NCBI GenBank assembly: GCA_028293765.1
Contig: JAQGOG010000149.1
Span: forward strand, 1-38,334
Source of the DNA: Gammaproteobacteria bacterium
GTDB lineage: Bacteria > Pseudomonadota > Gammaproteobacteria > Steroidobacterales > Steroidobacteraceae
Reading direction: 5' to 3'
DNA length: 38,334 nt
Positions 32,559 through 38,334 of this stretch are shown one piece after another (the stretch's first letter is position 1; each line of letters opens with the position of its first letter). The position numbers and the translations under genes were made by a program. The notes below the pieces were generated by a model. That model saw only the letters and a program-made list of their open reading frames with translations, was not told the DNA's origin and made no database searches.

Positions 32559-33194
32559 CTAAAGAGTGAAGAACCCACGCAGTAGCGCGATACTCACCGC
32601 GTGTGTCCGATCTTTCGCGCTGAGCTTGGCGGTCGCATTCTTCACGTGCATCTTGACCGTCTCCTCGCTGATCGCGAGCTCCATCCCGATCTCCTTGTTG
32701 CGATGACCGCTGGCGATGAGCTTCAAAACCTGCAGCTCGCGCGGGCTCAGGTGCTTCTCACCCAGGTGCTCCACCAACTGCGTGGCAACCGAGGGCGGCA
32801 CGCGGACCTTGCCTGCATGAACCTCGTGAATGATCGCCAGCACGTCGATCATCGGCATGCCCTTGTGCATGTAGGCACGCGCCCCTGCCGCCAGTGCACG
32901 CTGGATCTGCACATCCCCCACTTCCGTGGTCATCACCGCAATGCGCGCGTTGGGAAATTCCCCGCGGATCGCGATGATGGCCTCCACGCCCGTCATGCCA
33001 GGCAGGTGCAGATCCATCAGCGTGACATCGGGCCGGTATTTGCGATAGGCGTGGACCGCATCCTCGCCGCTGGTCGCCTCGGCTATGAGCTCCATGTTCG
33101 GATCGCTCGCCAGCACGGCTGACAATCCCTGCCGGACGATGGGATGATCGTCGACACACATCACCCGGATGCTGCTGGAAATGATGGCGCTCAT
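32559..33194 (-). CDS. NarL/LuxR-type response regulator
   Basis: A 211-residue regulator. The receiver domain has DDHPIVRQGLSAVLA, Asp61 in LMDLHLPGMTGVEAI, MTTE and Lys in YMHKGMPM. A LuxR-type HTH covers about 145-205: LSPRELQVLKLIASGHRNKE, then IGMELAISEETVKMHVKN and TAKLSAKDRTHAVSIAL. NarL-type regulators are phosphorylated by HisKA_3 kinases, and the hybrid sensor 22 bases upstream carries such a module at its C-terminus, so they form a cognate operon. Target genes are not evident. Confidence 0.95.
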   Translation of the reverse strand: MSAIISSSIRVMCVDDHPIVRQGLSAVLASDPNMELIAEATSGEDAVHAYRKYRPDVTLMDLHLPGMTGVEAIIAIRGEFPNARIAVMTTEVGDVQIQRALAAGARAYMHKGMPMIDVLAIIHEVHAGKVRVPPSVATQLVEHLGEKHLSPRELQVLKLIASGHRNKEIGMELAISEETVKMHVKNATAKLSAKDRTHAVSIALLRGFFTL

Positions 33195-33216
33195 CGCAAG
33201 GTCCCCGTGTCCCTAC

Positions 33217-36081
33217 TTAAGCATAGGCAACATTGCCCGGGATGGTGAGCATGACGGTCGTGCCCGCCCCGCGCTCGCTCTCGACCGCGAGCCGCGCGCC
33301 CAGGTTGGCGGCGCGCTCACGCATGCCCTTCAACCCGAAGTGGCTTTCGCGGCCGTTGGAAATCATGCGCGCGCTCATGCCCTTGCCGTCATCGCTGATG
33401 ACCACCTCAAAGTCGTGCAGGTAGGAGACTTTCAACACGCTCGAGTGCGCGTGTGCGTGGCGTGCCGCGTTGGAAAGCGCTTCCCGGCAGATGGCATACG
33501 CCTCCGCCCACGCGCGCGGACGCAGCTCGCGCCGCCGGCCTTCGACATTGATGGAGAATCTCATAGGGGTGCCGTGTAGTAGCTCCCGCCCCAGTCTGCG
33601 CAAACCTTCCGTGAGATCGTAGCGCTCCGGGGCCGACGAGCGCAGGAGAGACAACACCTCGCGTCCTTCGGCAACCGCCTGGGTGGCGGCCTGCATGGCG
33701 TTGCGGAAAAATCCCAACGCGGAGTCCTCGTCCGACGCGAACTTCTGCAGCCCCGCTGCCAGCAGGAAAGACATTCCCTGCACGCTCTGCAGCAGTGTGT
33801 CGTGCAGGTCACGAGCGATGCGCACACGCTCATCCTGTTGCGCCACCTGCGCCCGCAGCTGCGCGAGCCTGATTGCCGAATTCGCGCGCGCCACGAGCTC
33901 GCGAGCGCTGAATGGCTTCACGAGATAGTCGTCCGCACCGCCCTCCAGGCCCTGGATCCTCGATTCTTCGCCGGCGCGCGCCGACAACAGAATGACCGGC
34001 ACCGCGCGCGTGCCTTCATTGCCGCGCAACTCCCGGAGCAACGCGAGGCCATCGAGCTTCGGCATCATTACATCGGCGATGACGAGGTCCGGCGGGTTGT
34101 TGCGCGCCGCCGCGAGCGCTTCCTCGCCGTCCTCGACCGCCTCGACGTCGAAGTGCTCACCCAACACGACAATGCCGTACTCACGCATATCAGCGTTGTC
34201 GTCGACGAGCAGGACGCGTTTGCTTCCCGCCACCAGCGGGCTGCTGGCGCTCGACTTGCATTTGATCGTCTCCAGCGCCATGGAATCCTCCGTCGCCCGG
34301 ACATTCGACTTCGACAGGTGATTCAGCCCCAGGGGAATCGATACAGTGAACGTGCTGCCTTGACCCAGCTTGCTGTGGACGGTCACCGAGCCGCCGTGCT
34401 GTTCCACGAGTTCCTTCACCAACGCAAGCCCGATGCCGGCGCCCTCACAGCTACGACCACCAACCCCCTCGACACGATGAAATCGCTCGAAGATACGCGC
34501 GAGCTCGCGCTGCGGAATGCCCACACCACTATCGCTGACGATGAGCTCAGCCGTGGCGCGTTTGCGCAGTACGACTCTAATCTCACCCGCGACCGTGTAT
34601 TTGAAGGCGTTCGACAACAGGTTGAGAACGATTTTGCCCCAGATGTCCCGGTCGACGTAGACGGGCTGGCCGAGATCCTCGCACTCCACCCTGAAGACGA
34701 TGCCCGTCTTGCGGGCAAACCATTCGAAAGAAGCCGCGAGCTGCTCGGTGACCACGGCAAGATTCACCGGCTCGAACATCGCATGCAGGCGATCGCTCTG
34801 ATTGCGCGCGAAATCCAGCACCTCGTTCACCAGCTTCAGCAGTTGCAACCCATTGCGCTTGACCATCCCGAGCGCGGCGCGTTGCTCGTCCGTCAACGGA
34901 CCGCCGCTCCCGTCGAGAGTCTCCTCGAGGGGTCCGAGCATGAGGGTCAATGGTGTACGCAACTCGTGGCTGACATTCCCGAAGAACGTCGTCTGCGCAT
35001 GATCGAGCGCTGCGAGCGCGTGGACCCGCGCCCCTTCCCGCTGGGAGACGTGCGCCGCCGCGATGGATTCAACCACCTGGCCGGCGAGCATTTGCAGAAA
35101 CACGAGATATTCACTGTCGACTGGCGCGTGGGGATTCAGTCCGACGATGCAGAACCCGGCCGGCGCGCCGCTGGCAGCCGAGGCGAGCGGCAGCATGGCC
35201 ATCTTCGCAGGCGGCGTTTTCCAACCCGCGACGCTCTCGAGCGCGAGTCCGCTCTCGATGTCGCGCGTCTCGATGAGCTTGCCGCCTGACAGCCCTACGA
35301 GCTGCGTGAAAGCACTCTGTGCTCCCCGGCGAACTGTTGCGGGGCTCGCGGGGCCGCCCACTTCGATATTGGAGACGGCACACAGGCTCGCTTCACGCCG
35401 GTCCTCACTCCACAGGTACAGCGAGGCGAAAGGGACATCGTAAGGATTCTGCGCTATCACTCGAGCGGCGGCGGCGAGCGCCCCCGCGGGACTCTTCAAA
35501 TGCCGTTCGGCAGTCGCCAACGCCTGCAACGTGCGCAGCCTTCTGTCTGCGATGACGCGCTTCGACACATCGACGATTACCGCGTAAACGGCCTCGATCG
35601 CGTCGTTCTCGTTGATGAGCGGCTCGTAGCTGAACGAGAAGTAGACCTCCTGCAGGAAGCCGGCCCGGCTCAGCAGCAGCGGCAGCTCATCCGCGCCACA
35701 GGTCGCGCCGCTGAGCAGGCATTTTTGCAGGAGGGGCTCGATCGTTGCGAAAACTTCGGGCCATACGACAGCGCCCGGCTGACCGAGTGCGTGGGGGTGT
35801 TTGTGGCCCAGGTTGGCGCGATGCGCGTCGTTGTATAGAAAGATGTGGTCCGGCCCCCAGTAAATACCGGCAGCCAGGCGCGACGCCATGCACAGACGCA
35901 GAGCTGTCCGAAACGCGTGCGACCACGTGGCGATCGGACCGAGCGCAGTTCTCGTCCAGTCGTAACGACGAATACGTTCGCCCATCTCGCCGCCCCCGTC
36001 GGACAGCAGGGCGAAGAGCGACTCCGCCGAATCCGCCGAATCCGCGGTCGTCGAGACCGCTTGGTCGCAGCTTATCAGCAC
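33217..36081 (-). CDS. Dual-kinase hybrid sensor (PAS/GAF-HisKA-HATPase-REC-HisKA_3-HATPase)
   Basis: A 954-residue cytosolic-looking sensor. In order: a PAS-like region (about 40-180, GIYWGPDHIFLYNDAHRANL), a GAF-like region (185-345), HisKA with His372 in NVSHELRTPLT, a first ATPase (NLLSNAFKYT, SDSGVGIP, GAGIGLALVKEL), a receiver with Asp670 in VIADVMMPKLDG and Lys in DDYLVKPF, a HisKA_3 with His760 in IARDLHDTLLQSVQGMS, and a second ATPase (REALSNAARHAHA, SDDGKGM, GLKGMRERAANLGA). The first kinase can feed the internal receiver and the second the NarL-type regulator. No transmembrane helix is obvious. GTG 36081 opens the frame; ATG 35985 (MGERIRRYDW) is possible. It forms an operon with the response regulator. 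Confidence 0.93.
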   Translation of the reverse strand: MLISCDQAVSTTADSADSAESLFALLSDGGGEMGERIRRYDWTRTALGPIATWSHAFRTALRLCMASRLAAGIYWGPDHIFLYNDAHRANLGHKHPHALGQPGAVVWPEVFATIEPLLQKCLLSGATCGADELPLLLSRAGFLQEVYFSFSYEPLINENDAIEAVYAVIVDVSKRVIADRRLRTLQALATAERHLKSPAGALAAAARVIAQNPYDVPFASLYLWSEDRREASLCAVSNIEVGGPASPATVRRGAQSAFTQLVGLSGGKLIETRDIESGLALESVAGWKTPPAKMAMLPLASAASGAPAGFCIVGLNPHAPVDSEYLVFLQMLAGQVVESIAAAHVSQREGARVHALAALDHAQTTFFGNVSHELRTPLTLMLGPLEETLDGSGGPLTDEQRAALGMVKRNGLQLLKLVNEVLDFARNQSDRLHAMFEPVNLAVVTEQLAASFEWFARKTGIVFRVECEDLGQPVYVDRDIWGKIVLNLLSNAFKYTVAGEIRVVLRKRATAELIVSDSGVGIPQRELARIFERFHRVEGVGGRSCEGAGIGLALVKELVEQHGGSVTVHSKLGQGSTFTVSIPLGLNHLSKSNVRATEDSMALETIKCKSSASSPLVAGSKRVLLVDDNADMREYGIVVLGEHFDVEAVEDGEEALAAARNNPPDLVIADVMMPKLDGLALLRELRGNEGTRAVPVILLSARAGEESRIQGLEGGADDYLVKPFSARELVARANSAIRLAQLRAQVAQQDERVRIARDLHDTLLQSVQGMSFLLAAGLQKFASDEDSALGFFRNAMQAATQAVAEGREVLSLLRSSAPERYDLTEGLRRLGRELLHGTPMRFSINVEGRRRELRPRAWAEAYAICREALSNAARHAHAHSSVLKVSYLHDFEVVISDDGKGMSARMISNGRESHFGLKGMRERAANLGARLAVESERGAGTTVMLTIPGNVAYA

Positions 36082-36460
36082 ATGTGCACCCGAGAACGCA
36101 AACCGGAATGCGACTGAAGTTCTGAGCGCCGACCCAACCGGACGTAACGCCCCCTCTTACGCGCACCGTCGATGAGCCTCTGACGTGTTCTACGTTAGTG
36201 CGCGCTGCACCAACTCTAGCAAGACGCGCACTAAAAATGCACAGCTTCCGGCGAACAATCGCATTCACCGCCCATTTGCGCTCCCTCGTGGCCGTCAGTT
36301 CGGCCTGGAGCGCACCAACATAAATATTTCTTAACCGCCGGCGGGCGTGCGGGCGGCGGTGGCAGGCAGATTAAATTAAATTTTCTTTTAGAAGGCACCT
36401 GCTGGTAGAAATGAGCGGCCGCCGCAGCGTGTTGGCTCCGGCGGCCGCAACACTGCAGCC
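36082..36460. other. 379-base intergenic region, no gene
   Basis: Holds the promoter of the sensor-kinase gene and the 3' flank of the creatininase-family gene. An AT-rich patch (about 36330-36390, including TTAAATTAAATTTTC) stands out in high-GC DNA and could hold the kinase promoter. Apart from the hairpin at 36415-36448, I see no conserved element and no credible small gene. Confidence 0.5.
36415..36448 (-). terminator. Hairpin after the creatininase-family gene
   Basis: GCGGCCGCCG and CGGCGGCCGC form a perfect 10-bp stem with a 14-base loop, starting 13 bases after the stop. There is no immediate T-run on the minus strand, so termination is likely but not certain. Confidence 0.5.
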
Positions 36461-37315
36461 CTAATTCCGGGCAATAAAACCCTGGATCTGCTTCACCGCG
36501 TAATCGACCTTCATGTCGAAAATGATCTTGCCAAGCCTTGGCGTAGAGCGGCGCGCATCGCCGGTGATGCCGTTATGCGGACTGTCGGGACCGACCTGCG
36601 CCTTACCGTCGACCACGGGATCGCCCAGCGCGGTGGCCACGAGATTCCTGCGAACCCAGACGTTGTCCTTATCGAGGTACATCATTTCCGCCGTATCCGG
36701 GAGGCCGCCGTGCAGGCTGGGCGGATAGCCATGGTCCACGAGATATTTGTCGAACGCGTCGTTGGCCGGTTTGTAGACCTGGTCGCAGTAATACACGTGG
36801 ATCCCCTGCGCGGCATACTTGTCGTCCAGCTTTTTAGCCACCTCCGCGTACACTTTCGGCTGGCCGCCGCCATGATCGCCCATGACGATCACGTTCCTGA
36901 AGCCATTGACGATCGACTGTTCGGCAATGCGCTCCAGCAGCGCGCCGAGCAGCTCCGGGGTGATGCCGATGGTCCCGGGAATTTCCGCCTTGGCGTTGTT
37001 GGGGGTGAACGGCAGTACCGGCATGAAAATGGCGTTGCCGAGCTTTGCCGCGATGGCCTTGACGGTTGCGTAGGCCATCTGGTTGTGACCGCCATTCGCA
37101 TTCTGCGGTCCACGCTCTTCCACGCCGCCCGTATAGATCAGGGCCGTGGTCTTGCCGGCAGCGAGCGCAGCCTTCACTTCCGGCCAGGTCATCCGTTGGA
37201 ATTCCGTGAGCTGTCCGCCCTGGACGCCAGCCGCCGCGGCGGGCACGGGCACCTGCGCCAGCATCATGGCCGTTGAGAGTGTCAACACCGCAGCTCCCGC
37301 AGAAAAAATGCGCAT
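36461..37315 (-). CDS. Exported creatininase-family protein
   Basis: A 284-residue protein with a signal peptide (ILTLSTAMML-like segment ending near PVPAAAAG), so periplasmic, whereas creatininase-type amidohydrolases are usually cytosolic. The family plan is clear: IYTGGVEERGPQNANGGHNQ stands for the usual GSTEQHGPHLPLGTD, then IPGTIGITPELLGALL, NVIVMGDHGGGQPKVYAEV and HGGLPDTAEMMYL. Several metal ligands differ: EQHGPH is EERGPQ and the Asp position is His. It may bind metal differently or act on another substrate. ATG 37315 has GGAG seven bases upstream. It is followed by a hairpin, so probably monocistronic. Confidence 0.87.
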   Translation of the reverse strand: MRIFSAGAAVLTLSTAMMLAQVPVPAAAAGVQGGQLTEFQRMTWPEVKAALAAGKTTALIYTGGVEERGPQNANGGHNQMAYATVKAIAAKLGNAIFMPVLPFTPNNAKAEIPGTIGITPELLGALLERIAEQSIVNGFRNVIVMGDHGGGQPKVYAEVAKKLDDKYAAQGIHVYYCDQVYKPANDAFDKYLVDHGYPPSLHGGLPDTAEMMYLDKDNVWVRRNLVATALGDPVVDGKAQVGPDSPHNGITGDARRSTPRLGKIIFDMKVDYAVKQIQGFIARN

Positions 37316-37473
37316 CTCTACGCTCCGCAAGTTTAGTGACTCAATACCAGCGGGCGGATGCTACAAGCTCGTCGCGCAGCGAAACAGACGGAGCCGGCCG
37401 ATACCTTGATTGTGGTATTGACCCGGGCGCGGGATTTCGGCTAACGCTTGGGTGAGAGACAACAGCGGGAAAT

Positions 37474-38049
37474 ATGATGCGGCATACGGCAAGTTTGAAT
37501 ATTCTGGTCCTCGTACTATTCTATTTTCCGGCGCCCGGGCTGCCTGCCAACACGCCGGGTGGCGCGCCGGCGCCCGCCGCCATCGATGCCTGCGCGCTGC
37601 TGCAGCGAGCCGAGATTGTCCGGGTTATCGGCGCTCCAGTGGGCGAACCCACGCGCGCAGAAGACGGACCGGCGTCGAACGGCGCCTATTCATCCACTTG
37701 CTTCTGGGAGATCGAAGTCGCCAAGCCAACCGCTCCACGGGCCGATGCGCCCCTTGGAGGCAAGAGCTTCGTGATTCTGAACGCCCAGCAGTGGCCCCGC
37801 GGCAGCAACCTGGCGCACACCTTTCTGGATTCGTTCCGCGAGGCGGCCAGAACCGGCGACATACCGGGGAAGACCACGGCGCGCCAGGTCGGTGATGAAG
37901 CGCTCTGGTGGGGCGACGGCCTGGCGGTACGCCGCCACGATGTCAGCTTCGGACTCTCCGTTTTCCTGCCGGGCTCGAAGACGAGCCACACGGGCGGGCT
38001 CGAAGAGCAACTGGCGCCGTATATCCTGCGCCGGTTGGACGCAAGGTGA
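37474..38049 (+). CDS. Small secreted protein, DUF3558-like
   Basis: A 191-residue exported protein: a hydrophobic signal (LNILVLVLFYFPAPGLPA), then IDACALLQRAEIVRVIGAPV and STCFWEI, the pattern of DUF3558-type extracellular proteins, in which two cysteines (here about residues 40 and 76) probably bond. The remainder (WWGDGLAVRRHDVSFGLSVF and a C-terminal amphipathic helix) fits a compact alpha/beta fold of unknown role. GCGGGAA lies just before the double ATG. It is divergent from the creatininase-family gene and convergent with the tannase-type gene. Confidence 0.72.
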   Translation: MMRHTASLNILVLVLFYFPAPGLPANTPGGAPAPAAIDACALLQRAEIVRVIGAPVGEPTRAEDGPASNGAYSSTCFWEIEVAKPTAPRADAPLGGKSFVILNAQQWPRGSNLAHTFLDSFREAARTGDIPGKTTARQVGDEALWWGDGLAVRRHDVSFGLSVFLPGSKTSHTGGLEEQLAPYILRRLDAR

Positions 38050-38082
38050 GCGCTGGCTACATCGAGCGAGCCCAGATGTTTG

Positions 38083-38334
38083 TCATGGGTTGGCGCAATT
38101 GAAATTCGCGGCGTCGTCGATGCTCCCCTGCCCGGTGTAGCGCGCCACCTGCGCGTACGCAAAGAGCGGACCGGAGCGGACTTCGCGATTGTCGAGCACC
38201 TGCGAGGCACGAATGGTACCTGGCGCCTTGCCCTTCTCGACCCAGTCGATCAGTGGGGTCATGGCATCGAAGCGGTCGGTGCCGATGCCGCCGCCACAAT
38301 GGCCCATGCCGGGCACCATGAAAAGCCGGAAAAA
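38083..38334 (-). CDS. Tannase/feruloyl esterase family protein (C-terminal part)
   Basis: The frame enters from the right edge and ends at 38083, giving the last 83 residues: FFRLFMVPGMGHCGGGIGTD, then RFDAMTPLIDWVEKGKAP and YTGQGSIDDAANFNCA. This is the conserved C-terminus of tannase/feruloyl esterase family proteins; the His in MGHCGGG is the catalytic histidine and the cysteines are expected disulfides. These secreted serine esterases cleave galloyl or hydroxycinnamoyl esters from plant matter. The catalytic serine and signal lie outside the window. It is convergent with the DUF3558-like gene. Confidence 0.85.
   Translation of the reverse strand, partial: FFRLFMVPGMGHCGGGIGTDRFDAMTPLIDWVEKGKAPGTIRASQVLDNREVRSGPLFAYAQVARYTGQGSIDDAANFNCANP

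Overview
The window is high-GC DNA with tightly packed genes, several GTG/TTG starts, a TonB-dependent receptor with a terminal aromatic residue, a HiPIP-type electron carrier and a bkd-type branched-chain keto acid dehydrogenase operon. Together these suggest a chromosomal segment of an aerobic gammaproteobacterium, perhaps of the Steroidobacter/Nevskia/Xanthomonas sort. The placement is an inference from gene families; no rRNA, tRNA or other taxonomic marker is present.

Layout. 1-1500: a MarR-type regulator (cut by the window edge) divergent from an aldo/keto reductase, with a dyad between them. 1740-4830: a scarred region holding YnfA, a merR gene whose 5' end is replaced by what looks like the 5' part of a group II intron, a Gfo/Idh/MocA oxidoreductase, an AlpA-like regulator and a stub of a heavy-metal P-type ATPase. 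4835-8446: HiPIP, tri-haem cytochrome c and CstA transporter, apparently one operon. 8606-14076: bkdA1-bkdA2-bkdB-lpd followed by an Lrp/AsnC regulator.

14254-29768 is the most unusual part. A four-gene cassette of exported proteins occurs twice in tandem on the minus strand: a DUF1587/1595/1592/1588/1585 lipoprotein with one CxxCH, a Tat-exported DUF1552 protein, a PF03640-repeat protein and an unrecognised periplasmic protein. A complete TonB-dependent receptor stands at the promoter-proximal end. Broken C-terminal pieces of a TonB receptor lie before each copy, so the ancestral unit was probably receptor plus four genes, duplicated and then eroded. I infer an envelope system that binds and processes an unknown substrate; its chemistry is not known to me.

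30156-38334: an exported HpcH/HpaI-like protein, a second Lrp regulator closely related to the first, a two-component cluster (dual-kinase hybrid sensor, a NarL-type regulator and a receiver-only paralogue), an exported creatininase-family protein, a small secreted DUF3558-like protein and the C-terminus of a tannase/feruloyl esterase. Exported versions of usually cytosolic enzymes, beside an esterase and a TonB receptor, fit an organism that scavenges complex organic matter, but this is inference.
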